This document shows positions 18,592 to 28,500 of a DNA stretch of 64,000 nt, piece by piece (within the stretch, counting starts at the first letter, position 1; each line of letters begins with the position of its first letter). The DNA lies in NCBI RefSeq assembly GCF_003259335.1, contig NZ_QLLL01000003.1:1-64000 (forward strand), read 5' to 3'. The translations under genes and the position numbers were made by a program. The DNA comes from Chitinophaga skermanii (GTDB lineage Bacteria; Bacteroidota; Bacteroidia; Chitinophagales; Chitinophagaceae). Under the pieces are notes generated by a model. It did not search any database. It was not told the origin of the DNA and saw only the letters and a program-made list of their open reading frames with translations.

Positions 18592-18599
18592 CAAATGTA
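18592..18599 (-). promoter_or_regulatory. Candidate -7 element for the ECF sigma gene
   Basis: TACATTTG on the minus strand is an exact TAnnTTTG match, 34 bp upstream of the sigma start at 18557. No convincing -33 element was seen. Confidence 0.45.
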
Positions 18600-18712
18600 A
18601 AAATTTAAAGATTGAATTTCCAGTAATTATTTAATGAACGGCTGTAGGGGATAAACGGTTAAATGTGTGGGTTGAAAGATTTAGTCAGTGATCCTAATTG
18701 TCAAGTACTTAT

Positions 18713-18750
18713 AAAAAAAGGATGCTTACCCATTCGGCAAGCACCCCTGT
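18713..18750 (-). terminator. Terminator of proBA
   Basis: On the minus strand an imperfect stem (GGGTGCTTGCC with GGGTAAGCATCC) is followed by seven T, 23 bp past the proA stop. Confidence 0.7.
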
Positions 18751-18772
18751 ATAATAAGGTAGTTGCTCCTTT

Positions 18773-20020
18773 TTATGAGCGCACCTGCCCATCTCCTTGT
18801 ATCAACCACTTGTAACTGGTCAACTCTGCCAAACCCATCGGGCCACGGGCATGCAGCTTTTGTGTACTAATGCCTATTTCAGCACCCAAGCCAAATTGTG
18901 CGCCATCCGTAAAGGCGGTCGATACGTTTACATACACGGCCGCGGCATCCACTTGGTGCAAGAACGTAGCTTGGTGGGCTTTATCTTCTGTAATAATGGC
19001 TTCACTGTGCTTGGAACTGTGCTGGGCAATATGCTCCAATGCCGCCGGGAAACTAGGTACGGTTTTCACAGCCAGTGTAAGCGATAAGAATTCTGTACCG
19101 AAATGCTCCGGGTTCGCTGCTTTTAATAATTCTGCTGGGTAATGTCCTTCTAAGCTGGCTAAACTTTCCTTGTCGGCATATAGTAATACCGATTTTTCCG
19201 CCAAGGGTTGCAATAAGGTAGGTAAGTCACCTAACCTTGATTGATGTATCAATAAACAATCTAAGGCATTACATACACTTACCCGGCGTGTTTTAGCGTT
19301 GAGTATGATGTTGCTGCCTTTGGCTAAATCACCTGTTTCATCAAAATACGTATGTACAATACCGGCACCTGTTTCTATAACGGGTACCTTGCTATTGTCG
19401 CGTACATAATTAATTAATTGTTGACTGCCCCTCGGTATCAATACATCTACATACCCCGTTGCAGCTAACAATGCAGCCGTTGCTTCACGCTCTGGCGGCA
19501 ATAACTGCACAATATTCGTATCAACACCATGCCGCGCTAATACGCCCTGTATTACGGCAATGATTGCCGTGTTGGAGTCCGCCGCATCCGAGCCCCCTTT
19601 CAAAATGGCTACATTGCCTGTTTTAAAGCACAAGGCAAACACATCAATGGTAACATTAGGTCTTGCCTCGTAAATGATCCCGGTTACGCCCAAAGGCACG
19701 CGAATGCGCGAAATGTTCAAGCCATTCGGTAATTCACGGTGGTCAATCTCTTGTCCTAACGGCGAAGGAAGGCCCGCTACGTTGCGGGTATCTTTTGCAA
19801 TATCGGCAATACGACCGGCCGTTAAGGTGAGGCGGTCGTACTTAGGATCGTGCGCATCCATGCGAGCTAAGTCTTTTTCATTCGCTGCTAGGATGGAAGC
19901 GGTGTTGGCTTCTAATGCGTCGGCCACATCGCGGAGGATTTGATCTACTTGCTGCGTTGGGATTTGTACAATAGAACGGCTTGCAGCAACCGCCCTATCG
20001 AAGTATGCTTGGTACGACAT
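18773..20020 (-). CDS. proA: Glutamate-5-semialdehyde dehydrogenase
   Basis: ProA reduces gamma-glutamyl phosphate to glutamate-5-semialdehyde with NADPH, the second step of proline synthesis. The 415-residue length from the ATG at 20020 is normal; the frame runs upstream to 20137 but that would overlap proB. Family signatures include [25 protein letters not shown], and the catalytic cysteine region [13 protein letters not shown]. It lies 10 bp downstream of proB in the same operon, so the two enzymes are co-expressed to channel the unstable phosphate intermediate. Confidence 0.96.
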   Translation of the reverse strand: MSYQAYFDRAVAASRSIVQIPTQQVDQILRDVADALEANTASILAANEKDLARMDAHDPKYDRLTLTAGRIADIAKDTRNVAGLPSPLGQEIDHRELPNGLNISRIRVPLGVTGIIYEARPNVTIDVFALCFKTGNVAILKGGSDAADSNTAIIAVIQGVLARHGVDTNIVQLLPPEREATAALLAATGYVDVLIPRGSQQLINYVRDNSKVPVIETGAGIVHTYFDETGDLAKGSNIILNAKTRRVSVCNALDCLLIHQSRLGDLPTLLQPLAEKSVLLYADKESLASLEGHYPAELLKAANPEHFGTEFLSLTLAVKTVPSFPAALEHIAQHSSKHSEAIITEDKAHQATFLHQVDAAAVYVNVSTAFTDGAQFGLGAEIGISTQKLHARGPMGLAELTSYKWLIQGDGQVRS

Positions 20021-20030
20021 ATGTGTACGT

Positions 20031-21107
20031 TTAAATCGATGGATAAAAATAATCGTAATGCACGAGCGCCTTTTGGTTACGCTCTCCAATTCGCTCACGG
20101 GCTTTGTCGGCGCCATATTGTGCAATGCCAAAGCCAATCAATACACCTGCTTCATCAACCACTTTAATAATATCTCCTTTGCTAAAGTCGGCTTTAATAG
20201 CTACAATGCCCACGGGCAACAAACTAATGGCTTTACCGGAAGTTAATGCCGTTTTAGCCCCTTCATTCACCTGCACAATACCCGTAGCTTCCGCCGTTGT
20301 GGCTAACCATTTTTTCGTACCCGAAGCAGTTTTGCCCGGAACAAATTTGGTATGCTCCACATCATTCGATAAAAGGCCTAGTAAAATATCGTCTTTCGTT
20401 CCATTGGCTACGTGCACAGGTATACCCAGTCGCGCTACCTTTTGCGCCATGGCCGACTTGGTAACCATACCACCGCGTCCAAATTGGGATTTCCCCGGCG
20501 CAATAAAACTGGCGAAGTTTGTTTCCTTAGCGTGAATTTCTTTGATCACGGTAGCGCCGGCCTGCTTAGGATCACCGTTGAATACCCCGTCTACATTCGA
20601 TAAAATAATCAATGCATCCGCGTTCAACATGGCCGCTACCAATCCTGCTAATTCATCATTATCGGTAAACATCAGCTCCGTTACAGATACCACGTCGTTC
20701 TCATTCACAATGGGCACCACTTTATTTTGTAGCAATGCTGTGAAACAGTTCTTCATGTTCAAGTAATGCTTGCGGTCGCGGAAGTCTTCTTTCGTTACCA
20801 ATACCTGGGCACACACCACGCCATGTTCGGCGAACATGGTATAATAGGTATGTAACAATTTAACCTGTCCCACTGCGGCAAGCAATTGCCTGGCAGCAAT
20901 CGTGTCGGTTTTGTCCGGCACGGTAATAATACTTCTGCCCGATGCCACGGCGCCCGACGAGACTAAGATCACTTCAATGCCGTTGCTGCGTAATTGGGCT
21001 ATTTGTGCTGTTATGTTTTGAATCCTGGCAAGATCGGGTAGGCCATCCTTCTGCGTAAGTACGTTCGAGCCAATCTTTACCACGATCTTTCTGTATTGCG
21101 AAGCCAT
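20031..21107 (-). CDS. proB: Glutamate 5-kinase
   Basis: ProB phosphorylates L-glutamate with ATP, the first and usually proline-inhibited step of proline synthesis. The 358-residue protein has the amino acid kinase domain (KIGSNVLT at 11-18, SSGAVASG near 50, [19 protein letters not shown]) and a C-terminal PUA-like domain (about residues 270-350). It is the first gene of the proBA operon, with the divergent dipeptidase gene 239 bp away. Confidence 0.96.
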   Translation of the reverse strand: MASQYRKIVVKIGSNVLTQKDGLPDLARIQNITAQIAQLRSNGIEVILVSSGAVASGRSIITVPDKTDTIAARQLLAAVGQVKLLHTYYTMFAEHGVVCAQVLVTKEDFRDRKHYLNMKNCFTALLQNKVVPIVNENDVVSVTELMFTDNDELAGLVAAMLNADALIILSNVDGVFNGDPKQAGATVIKEIHAKETNFASFIAPGKSQFGRGGMVTKSAMAQKVARLGIPVHVANGTKDDILLGLLSNDVEHTKFVPGKTASGTKKWLATTAEATGIVQVNEGAKTALTSGKAISLLPVGIVAIKADFSKGDIIKVVDEAGVLIGFGIAQYGADKARERIGERNQKALVHYDYFYPSI

Positions 21108-21346
21108 GTGCGTAGATGTTCTAGTTGGAAATGACCGTAAATGTAATCAATATCAATACAAGGTGATAGCGTTTAGCAAAGAAAACCTATAAAATTTGTA
21201 GGGTGTTTATTGTACGTTTATCAAAGCCTTTTCTATAGCGATTTTGCGCTGCGAGGTTGAATTAATTCGCCCATAGGAAAGTAGATTACAATTGTTTTCC
21301 GAACTTCGCGGGGAAATATTCAAGTTTAATCATACACTATTTTAAT

Positions 21347-22813
21347 ATGTCACAAGAAGTTAGAGATTTGTCGCCCCGCTTGTTATGGAACAGTTTCGCC
21401 GACCTGAATGCCGTACCCCGCGCATCTAAAAAGGAAGAACGCGTGATTGCTTTTATGATGAACTTCGGCAACAGCTTAGGCTTAGAAACCCGTAAAGATG
21501 CGATCGGTAACGTGGTGATAAAGAAACCCGCTACACCCGGCATGGAAAACCGCGAAACGGTCATCATCCAATCGCACCTCGATATGGTACACCAAAAAAA
21601 CAACGATACCACTTTCGATTTCGATACCCAAGGCATCGATATGTACGTTGATGGCGATTGGGTAAAAGCAAGAGGCACCACCCTTGGCGCCGATAATGGT
21701 ATTGGTGTGGCCGCAATTATGAGTGTGCTCGCCAGCAAAGATATTGCTCACCCCGCTATCGAAGCAATGTTTACCATCGATGAAGAAACAGGTATGACGG
21801 GCGCCCTACAACTCGATCCATCCAATTTCAGCGGTAAAATCCTCTTGAACTTAGATACGGAAGAAGAAGACGAATTAACGATCGGCTGCGCAGGTGGTAT
21901 CGATACCAATACGAAAGGCACCTACACAGAAGTAGCACCCACCACGGGCAGCATAGCTTACCAAGTAGAAGTTAAAGGTCTTATGGGCGGTCACTCCGGT
22001 ATGGACATCAGCAAGTACCGCGGCAATGCCAATAAGCTCATGAACCGCTTATTATACACGGTACTTGGTAGCATTCCTGTTACAGTAGCCAGCATCGACG
22101 GTGGTAGCTTACGCAATGCAATTCCCCGCGAATCCCGCGCTGTAGTAGTTATCAACGGTGCCGATAAAGCTACCTTCGAACAATTAGTAAAAGATTACAC
22201 GGCTACTATCACCACAGAATATACATCCCTCGAAGCCAACTTAACAGTTACTTGCGAGCACACCGAGCTTCCTGCGAAGGTGATGGACCCTGCATACTTC
22301 TCCCAGCTTGTTCGCGTACTATACGCCGTTCCAAACGGTGTATTCCGCATGAGTCCAGATATTGCCGGCCTTGTTGAAGCGTCTACCAACCTAGCCCGCG
22401 TAATTGTGAAAGAAGGTACTTTCATTACCCAATCTTTACAACGCAGTAGTGTTGAAAGTACAAAACGCGATGTGGCCAATGCTGTAAAAGCCGGTTTCGA
22501 AGTAATAGGCTGCGAGATCGTTCAAAACGGCGATTATCCCGGTTGGAAACCAAACGCCGATTCTGCTTTGTTGCAATTAATGCTCAAACAATACGGTCAA
22601 CATTTCGATCATACCCCGCATGTGGGTGCTTGCCACGCAGGACTAGAATGTGGTATCCTAGGTGCACATTTCCATGGCGGCTTAGATATGATCAGCTTTG
22701 GACCCACCATCCGTGGTGCACACTCGCCTAACGAAACCGTGCAAATCTCTTCTGTAGAGAAATTCTACGGTTATTTACTAGATATCTTGAAAGAGATTCC
22801 CGTAAAACAATAA
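21347..22813 (+). CDS. pepD: Aminoacyl-histidine dipeptidase (Xaa-His dipeptidase)
   Basis: This M20-family metallopeptidase of 488 residues hydrolyses Xaa-His and other dipeptides in the cytoplasm. Two-metal site motifs are visible: QSHLDMVHQ (about 73-81), GADNGIGVAA (about 112-121) and DEETGMTGA (about 145-153), followed by the lid domain with a GGHSGMDI motif and a C-terminal HVGACHAGLECG region carrying the last ligands. It is monocistronic, with a clear terminator 20-50 bp after the stop. The start has no signal peptide. Confidence 0.94.
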   Translation: MSQEVRDLSPRLLWNSFADLNAVPRASKKEERVIAFMMNFGNSLGLETRKDAIGNVVIKKPATPGMENRETVIIQSHLDMVHQKNNDTTFDFDTQGIDMYVDGDWVKARGTTLGADNGIGVAAIMSVLASKDIAHPAIEAMFTIDEETGMTGALQLDPSNFSGKILLNLDTEEEDELTIGCAGGIDTNTKGTYTEVAPTTGSIAYQVEVKGLMGGHSGMDISKYRGNANKLMNRLLYTVLGSIPVTVASIDGGSLRNAIPRESRAVVVINGADKATFEQLVKDYTATITTEYTSLEANLTVTCEHTELPAKVMDPAYFSQLVRVLYAVPNGVFRMSPDIAGLVEASTNLARVIVKEGTFITQSLQRSSVESTKRDVANAVKAGFEVIGCEIVQNGDYPGWKPNADSALLQLMLKQYGQHFDHTPHVGACHAGLECGILGAHFHGGLDMISFGPTIRGAHSPNETVQISSVEKFYGYLLDILKEIPVKQ

Positions 22814-22832
22814 AATAACTAAAACTGGTCTA

Positions 22833-22869
22833 TACGAAGGCTGTACCGTAAGGTGCAGCCTTCGTATTT
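22833..22869 (+). terminator. Terminator of pepD
   Basis: An 11-bp stem TACGAAGGCTG/CAGCCTTCGTA (22833-22843 with 22856-22866), extended by inner ACC/GGT pairs, lies just past the pepD stop and is followed by a short T stretch. Confidence 0.7.
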
Positions 22870-22887
22870 ACGTGTGAAAGGCAAACA

Positions 22888-22918
22888 AATAAAAAGGGTA
22901 TCCCAATTCGAGATACCC
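22888..22918 (-). terminator. Terminator of the collagen-like gene
   Basis: On the minus strand a stem GGGTATC/GATACCC (22912-22918 with 22896-22902) is followed by TTTTT, 36 bp past the stop at 22954. Confidence 0.75.
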
Positions 22919-22953
22919 ACTTCGTCATTACTTTTTTATACACCGCTTACCTC

Positions 22954-23550
22954 CTAATCGTGTAATCCCAAGTAAGCTTGTACTGCTGCATAGTTCGTCC
23001 AATCTACCGCCGGTGCCGCCGATCTTGCTGTTACACTACCCGGGATAATCATATACCTGTATTGCTGGTACTTTACACCATTACCTACTATCGTACTCAT
23101 ATTCCCATTGGAATACAAATCAATTTTCTGCGTAGATGCCGACATTTCGATACTTAGCCCGCTATACGCATTGTAATACGGCAGGGGATATATGGTAGGG
23201 CTAGCGGCCGTGTTTGCGTTGATATATACCTTTACATCGGCTGTGCTCAACAAGGCAGCTGTTAATTTAGGCGCATCGATGGTTGCATAGTAGCCAACAG
23301 TGTCGATACCACCACCTGCTGTATGACTCGTATCAGCTTTAAAGGCTACATCTAACCATGTAGAATAGATGATATTACCTGAACCTGGATCACCTTTAGG
23401 TTCTTGAGGACCCGCAGGGCCAGCTGGGCCGGCAGGACCAGTTGCGCCATCTACACCATCGGAACCATCTTTACTACAAGAAATCATACATACAGCGAAT
23501 AATAGTCCTACTACCAGGACTAACTGGGAAATGGGGGTTTGTCTTTTCAT
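22954..23550 (-). CDS. Collagen-like triple-helix lipoprotein
   Basis: This 198-residue lipoprotein has an SPII signal with lipobox around CMISCSKDG. A short collagen-like Gly-Xaa-Yaa tract follows (about residues 28-56: GSDGVDGATGPAGPAGPAGP, then QEPKGDPG), so a trimeric stalk is plausible. One Gly of the repeat is replaced by Glu (codon GAA), which interrupts the register. The C-terminal 140 residues are beta-rich and may form a trimeric head. Similar short collagen-stalk lipoproteins occur in Bacteroidota; function is unknown, possibly surface adhesion. It is monocistronic. Confidence 0.8.
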   Translation of the reverse strand: MKRQTPISQLVLVVGLLFAVCMISCSKDGSDGVDGATGPAGPAGPAGPQEPKGDPGSGNIIYSTWLDVAFKADTSHTAGGGIDTVGYYATIDAPKLTAALLSTADVKVYINANTAASPTIYPLPYYNAYSGLSIEMSASTQKIDLYSNGNMSTIVGNGVKYQQYRYMIIPGSVTARSAAPAVDWTNYAAVQAYLGLHD

Positions 23551-23857
23551 GCTCGAGATTAATTGTTTAACGGTATGAAGTATTAAGGGGTACCATACCA
23601 GGTTGATGTTTTAAGAGCACTAAAATAGGTATTCTTATTAGATTCTTTTCCTCCTTGCCATGCTTAATATCGCAAAAAATCCCTTCGCAGTATACGCTCT
23701 ACATAAAGCATTTTAACCTATGCCTGTAGAATAGCTTATTAGTCAAGCTGTTGGATGAGTGACTGCATGTTTCTAAAAAATATGCCACATTCCCTGTCAC
23801 GTTTTCTTGCCCGTTGCCCTCTATATAGTATACAAAAACAATTAAAAACGATCTATC

Positions 23858-24328
23858 ATGGAACCAAGAATCACTTTTAAAGAAACCCGTAAAGGATATT
23901 TAGATGGCTTAATGAAATTAGCCCAACATATTGCTACCGGCACTATTAGCAATACCTTGCAAGAGTTGATTAAAATCCGGGCTTCTTTCATTAACAGTTG
24001 CGCGCCTTGTATTGATATGCATATCAAAGATGCTATGCAAAATGGCGAAACCATTCAACGTATCACCGGTTTAAACGCTTGGGAAGAAGCGCCTTATTAT
24101 ACCCCGGCCGAAAGGGCAGTATTGGCTTTAACCGATAGCCTCACAAAGCACTGTAAAGCAAGCGACGAAACGTACGCCAACTTACAAGAACACTTTACCA
24201 AGGAAGAAATCGCTGATATCACTTTGCTAATTGGGGTAATCAATACTTTCAACCGCATCAATGCCGTATTTCGCCCCACACCCGGTTTGTACGAACCCGC
24301 AAAGAACAAGTTCGAACAAGCTGTATAA
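23858..24328 (+). CDS. Carboxymuconolactone decarboxylase/AhpD-like protein
   Basis: This 156-residue helical protein contains SFINSCAPCIDMH with the redox CXXC pair at Cys48 and Cys51 and a following His, the AhpD-like core of the CMD family. Such proteins act as alkylhydroperoxidase-type or thiol peroxidase enzymes in the cytoplasm. No signal peptide is present. The gene is monocistronic and ends in a long stem terminator. The exact substrate and electron donor cannot be inferred. Confidence 0.88.
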   Translation: MEPRITFKETRKGYLDGLMKLAQHIATGTISNTLQELIKIRASFINSCAPCIDMHIKDAMQNGETIQRITGLNAWEEAPYYTPAERAVLALTDSLTKHCKASDETYANLQEHFTKEEIADITLLIGVINTFNRINAVFRPTPGLYEPAKNKFEQAV

Positions 24329-24340
24329 ATTTACCTGCTC

Positions 24341-24393
24341 AAAACGCCTTACCCGGTTCGAAATTTGTACGAACTAGGTAAGGCGTTTTCGTG
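24341..24393 (+). terminator. Terminator of the AhpD-like gene
   Basis: A 13-bp perfect stem AAAACGCCTTACC/GGTAAGGCGTTTT (24341-24353 with 24377-24389) encloses a smaller GTTCG/CGAAC stem. It lies 12 bp past the stop. Confidence 0.8.
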
Positions 24394-24449
24394 TGTATAT
24401 ATTTCAACAAATCCGCCGCATATTTGTATGACAAGTTAAATCTTTCACC

Positions 24450-25445
24450 ATGCTGATAACCGTATCGGAAAATGGTTGGTATTGCGCGCAGGCCGATGTG
24501 TATATCGACCCATGGAAACCAGTACCCCGTGCACTCATTACCCATGGCCATAGCGATCATGCCCGCCCGGGCCATCAATACTATCTCTGTCATGTAGATA
24601 CGAAACCGGTATTGAAAGCCCGCTTAGGCCCAGAGATTGTTTGTGAAACCGTGCAATACAACGAATCCAAATACATCAATGGTGTACAATTCAGTTTCCA
24701 CCCGGCTGGTCATGTACTAGGCTCCGCCCAAATCCGCATCGAATACAAAGGTGAAATTTGGGTTATTACAGGCGACTACAAGTTATTACCCGATGGCTTC
24801 ACGCCCTTATTCGAACCCGTAAAATGCCATCACTTCATCACAGAATCTACGTTCGCTTTACCCATATATAAATTCAAAGCACCTACATTGATATTTGATG
24901 AGCTTGTACAATGGTGGCAACATAACCAATCGCAAAACCTCAATACCGTAGTACTCTGCTATTCGCTGGGTAAAGCACAAGCTATCTTGCATCACTTACG
25001 CGATCATCCCAACAACATTTATTTACATGGTGCCGTCGCGAATTTAAATGATGCTTTTAGTGAAAATGGATACCATTTTGTAGGGGAGAGAATCAGCAGC
25101 GATACCAACAAAGAATCCATGAAGGGCGCCCTCATATTAGCACCCCCTTCTGCATTCGGCACACCTTGGATGCGCAAATTCGGCGACTATGAAGTAGCGA
25201 TGTGCAGCGGCTGGATGCAATTGCGCGGCCAGCGCCGTAGGCTGGGAGTGGAGAAGGGATTTGTATACTCCGATCATTGTGATTTCTCCTCGTTAAACGA
25301 GGCCGTACAATTATCACAAGCCGAAAATGTGTACGTTACCCACGGCTACGAAACGCAATACGTGCAATGGTTACGGGAACAATACCATCTCAATGCACAA
25401 GTAATGAAAACCCAACACGACAACGCAGAACAAGAAGACGAATGA
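24450..25445 (+). CDS. Ligase-associated DNA exonuclease (metallo-beta-lactamase fold)
   Basis: This 331-residue MBL/beta-CASP-like protein has the metal-binding motif THGHSDH at residues 31-37 and a later HPAGHVLGSAQI segment typical of the SNM1/CPSF-type nuclease group. It is expected to be a 3'-5' exonuclease acting in DNA end processing. Its stop codon overlaps the ligase start by 4 bp (ATGA), and the exonuclease-ligase pair is a known conserved two-gene module for ATP-dependent DNA repair in bacteria. The ATG at 24450 has no competing upstream start. Confidence 0.9.
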   Translation: MLITVSENGWYCAQADVYIDPWKPVPRALITHGHSDHARPGHQYYLCHVDTKPVLKARLGPEIVCETVQYNESKYINGVQFSFHPAGHVLGSAQIRIEYKGEIWVITGDYKLLPDGFTPLFEPVKCHHFITESTFALPIYKFKAPTLIFDELVQWWQHNQSQNLNTVVLCYSLGKAQAILHHLRDHPNNIYLHGAVANLNDAFSENGYHFVGERISSDTNKESMKGALILAPPSAFGTPWMRKFGDYEVAMCSGWMQLRGQRRRLGVEKGFVYSDHCDFSSLNEAVQLSQAENVYVTHGYETQYVQWLREQYHLNAQVMKTQHDNAEQEDE

Positions 25446-27046
25446 ATGCATTTGCACAATTATTCGAAGCACTCGACGAAACAACTAAAACCAACACCAA
25501 GGTACAACTGATGTTGGAATACTTCCGCAGTGCCCACGATGAAGATAAAATGTTTGCCATTGCCATTCTCACCGGCAACAAACCGAAGCGCCCTTTTAGT
25601 ACCACCTTACTTAGGGAATGGGCCGCAGAATACGCAGGTATTCCGTTATGGCTCTTCGAAGAAAGCTATTTCGTAGCGGGCGATTTAGGGGAAACCATTG
25701 CCCTCGTGGTAGATCGAAATGTAGATATGGGGAATGAAGAAGATCAACCGCTGTCGGCCGTTTTCTCCTTAATCATTGCCTTGCAAAAAATGGAAGCCGC
25801 TGAACAACAACAAGCCATCTACAAAGAATGGAGCCGCCTTACGGGTACCAGCTTATTCCTATTCAATAAAATGCTTACCGGCAGCTTACGGGTAGGTGTA
25901 TCGAAGAAACTCGTTATCAAAGCATTGGCACAGTACCTCGAACAAGATGAAGGCGCCATTACGCACCGTATGATGGGTAAATGGAACCCATTCAGCACAC
26001 AGTTCAACGAAATGTTCAGCGCCAGCGAAGCCGCCATCGCACACCATACCCCGTACCCATTCTATTTAGCTTACCCTTTAGATCAATCGTTCGACGACCT
26101 CGGGCACATTCAAGACTGGGTACTAGAAAAGAAACTCGATGGCATCCGTGGCCAAATCATTTTCCGCAATAACGAATTATTCATATGGTCGCGTGGGGAA
26201 GATTTGCTCACCGATAAATTCCCCGAATTCAATATCCTCCAACAATACTTGCCCAACGGCACGGTGATCGATGGCGAAATTATTCCATGGAAAGATGGAC
26301 AACCATTACCATTTAGCGTAATGCAAACAAGGATTGGTAGAAAGAACGTCACCCCCAAATTCCTCAAAGAAGCCCCACTTGTAATGGTATGCTACGACTT
26401 ATTGGAATTCGAAGGAAAAGATATGCGTACCGAACCACTTTCAGTGAGAAGAGCGCAATTAATAGAATTATTAGCCAACCCAGCCCTACAGGATGTATTA
26501 CTATTGTCGGAAGAAATGGTATTCCCCACCTGGGAAGATGCGAAAGCCTTCAAAAATACCGCCCGCCATTACAACAGCGAAGGCTTGATGTTAAAGAAAC
26601 GCAACAGCATCTATGAAACCGGCCGTAAACGCGGCGGATGGTGGAAATGGAAAACCGATCCTTTAAGTATCGATGCGGTGATGATATATGCCCAAAGCGG
26701 TCATGGCAGGCGGGCAAACCTATTCACCGATTACACCTTTGCCGTATGGGATGGCGATGTATTGGTGCCTTTTGCAAAAGCATATTCCGGCTTAACGGAT
26801 AAAGAAATAGATCAACTCGATCGTTGGATCAAGCAACATACAATAGAGAAATTCGGCCCCGTAAGAAGTGTACAAGCCGTACAAGTATTTGAAATAGGAT
26901 TTGAAGGAATCAACAAAAGCACGCGCCATAAATTGGGCGTTGCTTTACGGTTCCCACGTATCCTACGGTGGCGACAAGATAAAACCGCCCAAGATGCCAA
27001 TACAAAAGCCGATTTACTGGAAATGCTCGTGCTATATGGTAGTTAA
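25442..27046 (+). CDS. ATP-dependent DNA ligase
   Basis: This 534-residue ATP-dependent ligase has an N-terminal DNA-binding helical domain (1-200) and an adenylation domain with motif I EKKLDGIRG, the predicted nucleophile being Lys231. Motifs III-V follow (VIDGEIIPW, SEGLMLK, WWKWKTDP), and the C-terminal OB fold completes the protein. The start at 25442 was chosen because it overlaps the exonuclease stop and gives the usual N-terminus; the frame opens earlier at 25367. It seals nicks after end processing by the partner nuclease. The housekeeping NAD ligase would be elsewhere. Confidence 0.94.
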   Translation: MNAFAQLFEALDETTKTNTKVQLMLEYFRSAHDEDKMFAIAILTGNKPKRPFSTTLLREWAAEYAGIPLWLFEESYFVAGDLGETIALVVDRNVDMGNEEDQPLSAVFSLIIALQKMEAAEQQQAIYKEWSRLTGTSLFLFNKMLTGSLRVGVSKKLVIKALAQYLEQDEGAITHRMMGKWNPFSTQFNEMFSASEAAIAHHTPYPFYLAYPLDQSFDDLGHIQDWVLEKKLDGIRGQIIFRNNELFIWSRGEDLLTDKFPEFNILQQYLPNGTVIDGEIIPWKDGQPLPFSVMQTRIGRKNVTPKFLKEAPLVMVCYDLLEFEGKDMRTEPLSVRRAQLIELLANPALQDVLLLSEEMVFPTWEDAKAFKNTARHYNSEGLMLKKRNSIYETGRKRGGWWKWKTDPLSIDAVMIYAQSGHGRRANLFTDYTFAVWDGDVLVPFAKAYSGLTDKEIDQLDRWIKQHTIEKFGPVRSVQAVQVFEIGFEGINKSTRHKLGVALRFPRILRWRQDKTAQDANTKADLLEMLVLYGS

Positions 27047-27052
27047 TACGCT

Positions 27053-27877
27053 TTACTTCTTCACCAATTCAACCCTACGATTCTTCGCCTTACCTTCTTG
27101 CGTATCATTACTCGCTACCGGTGCTAAAGGCCCAACACCATCCGGGGTAACCTGCTGTTTGGGTACTTTGTAATCGTTCACCAAGGCATTTACCACGGCC
27201 ATAGCCCGGTTTTTCGAAAGCTGGATGTTTTGGTTATAATCGCCCGTGTTATCGGTATGACCAACAATAAATACTGGCTGGTTGGGATTGGCTTTTAAAT
27301 AGTCTGCAATTACCTGTAAAGTAGCATTAGAGTTGGGTAATACTTCCGCTTTATTCGTATCGAAGTAAATCCCGTAAATCAGTATTTTCCCGTCTTCGCG
27401 TATATTCTTCTGTATGGCAGCAGGGTTCAAGGCCACCTCTTGTTGCATACTTTCCTCTTGTACGGTGGTAAATGTATAATCACCACTACCATCCGAATTT
27501 ACCATCACGTAGTAAGTGTTACCACTTTTCTTCAAAGTACCCGATACATAACTATCACTTTTGTACAATACCTTGCCGCCTGCTTTTTGAATGGCATTGG
27601 CATAATTCTCTACTATCTGCACAGTAGCTGGTCGCTTTGCCCAATCACCTTCAAACTTATAAATGATCTTCGTAAAATGCCCTTTCTTACTTTCTTCCAT
27701 GCGCCCACGCTTAGCATCGGTTACATAAAACTGCATCACATCAAAGGCTTTATCATCACAAGTTCTTACACTATGTTGTGGAAGCGGGTTGAAGAGAGGC
27801 TGATCGCAAGGCGATTGTTGTGCCCAAATAGCGGTATATAGCAAAAGCAAAAAGCATAGCAAAAATGGCGTTTTCAT
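27053..27877 (-). CDS. OmpA family outer membrane/peptidoglycan-binding protein
   Basis: The start at 27877 begins a signal peptide (MKTPFLLCFLLLLYTAIWAQ). The 274-residue protein has an N-terminal domain of about 150 residues without a recognised family and a C-terminal OmpA-like domain (about 165-270). The latter carries FDTNKAEVLPNS, IVGHTDNTGDYNQN and LSKNRAMAV, which bind peptidoglycan diaminopimelate. It may tether the envelope or carry a periplasmic sensor domain. It converges with the ligase gene, whose stop is only 7 bp away. Confidence 0.88.
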   Translation of the reverse strand: MKTPFLLCFLLLLYTAIWAQQSPCDQPLFNPLPQHSVRTCDDKAFDVMQFYVTDAKRGRMEESKKGHFTKIIYKFEGDWAKRPATVQIVENYANAIQKAGGKVLYKSDSYVSGTLKKSGNTYYVMVNSDGSGDYTFTTVQEESMQQEVALNPAAIQKNIREDGKILIYGIYFDTNKAEVLPNSNATLQVIADYLKANPNQPVFIVGHTDNTGDYNQNIQLSKNRAMAVVNALVNDYKVPKQQVTPDGVGPLAPVASNDTQEGKAKNRRVELVKK

Positions 27878-28005
27878 ATACGGTAGCTTAGTAGGGGTGA
27901 AGAATGGTTTATACGAATGTACGTAGAATATTGGGCCAAGGATGCCCATGTACCTTCAACAATCCCAACGCAGCGTTGTTGTACAAGGTAAAACCACTCA
28001 CCAGT

Positions 28006-28443
28006 ATGAAAAAGCTCATTTTTAGCTGGATAATTTGCTGCCTAGCGTTCAGCGTCTACGCGCAAGACATCCCAGCCAGCCAAGTACCCGTAGGGGTTAC
28101 CAAAACCTTCAAAACAAAGTTCCCCACTGCCGGTAAGGTAGAGTGGGAAATGAAAGGCGACCTCTACGAAGCCGAATTCAAAGTAAACCGTGTAGAACAT
28201 AAAGCCCATTTTAGCAAAGACGGGAATCTCGTCATCTACAAAAAGGATATCCGCCAAATCGACCTCCCACAAGGTGTGCAAAACACCCTCCGCAATAAGT
28301 ACAAAGATTATAAGATCGACGATGTAGAGAAGGTCGTAAAAGGCAAGAATGTTTATTACCAAGTAGAACTCGACGGTAAACCAGATCTAAAACTCGTATT
28401 CACCGGCAACGGGAAAGAAGATACCACCCAAGCTTATTGGTAA
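28006..28443 (+). CDS. PepSY-like periplasmic protein
   Basis: This 145-residue protein starts at 28006 with signal peptide MKKLIFSWIICCLAFSVYAQ. Two tandem beta-alpha-beta halves (VTKTFKTKFPTAGKVEWEM near 35-53 and QNTLRNKYKDYKIDDVEKV near 95-113) resemble the PepSY-like/DUF2874 proteins of Bacteroidota. These are usually periplasmic and of unknown ligand, possibly inhibitory to proteases. It is divergent from the OmpA gene, 128 bp apart. Confidence 0.8.
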   Translation: MKKLIFSWIICCLAFSVYAQDIPASQVPVGVTKTFKTKFPTAGKVEWEMKGDLYEAEFKVNRVEHKAHFSKDGNLVIYKKDIRQIDLPQGVQNTLRNKYKDYKIDDVEKVVKGKNVYYQVELDGKPDLKLVFTGNGKEDTTQAYW

Positions 28444-28481
28444 AAAAGAAACAGCCTTCTACCCAATAAGGCAGAAGGCTG
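28444..28481 (-). terminator. Terminator of the MFS gene
   Basis: A 9-bp perfect stem CAGCCTTCT/AGAAGGCTG (28452-28460 with 28473-28481) is followed on the minus strand by TTCTTTTTTA, 20 bp past the MFS stop. It also sits just past the PepSY-like stop on the plus strand. Confidence 0.75.
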
Positions 28482-28500
28482 ATGATATATACTGTATGTC

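Noticed and set aside
24450..27046. Nuclease-ligase pair as a complete NHEJ system
   Set aside because: No ku gene or polymerase domain lies nearby; the pair is a known two-gene module and is annotated as such.
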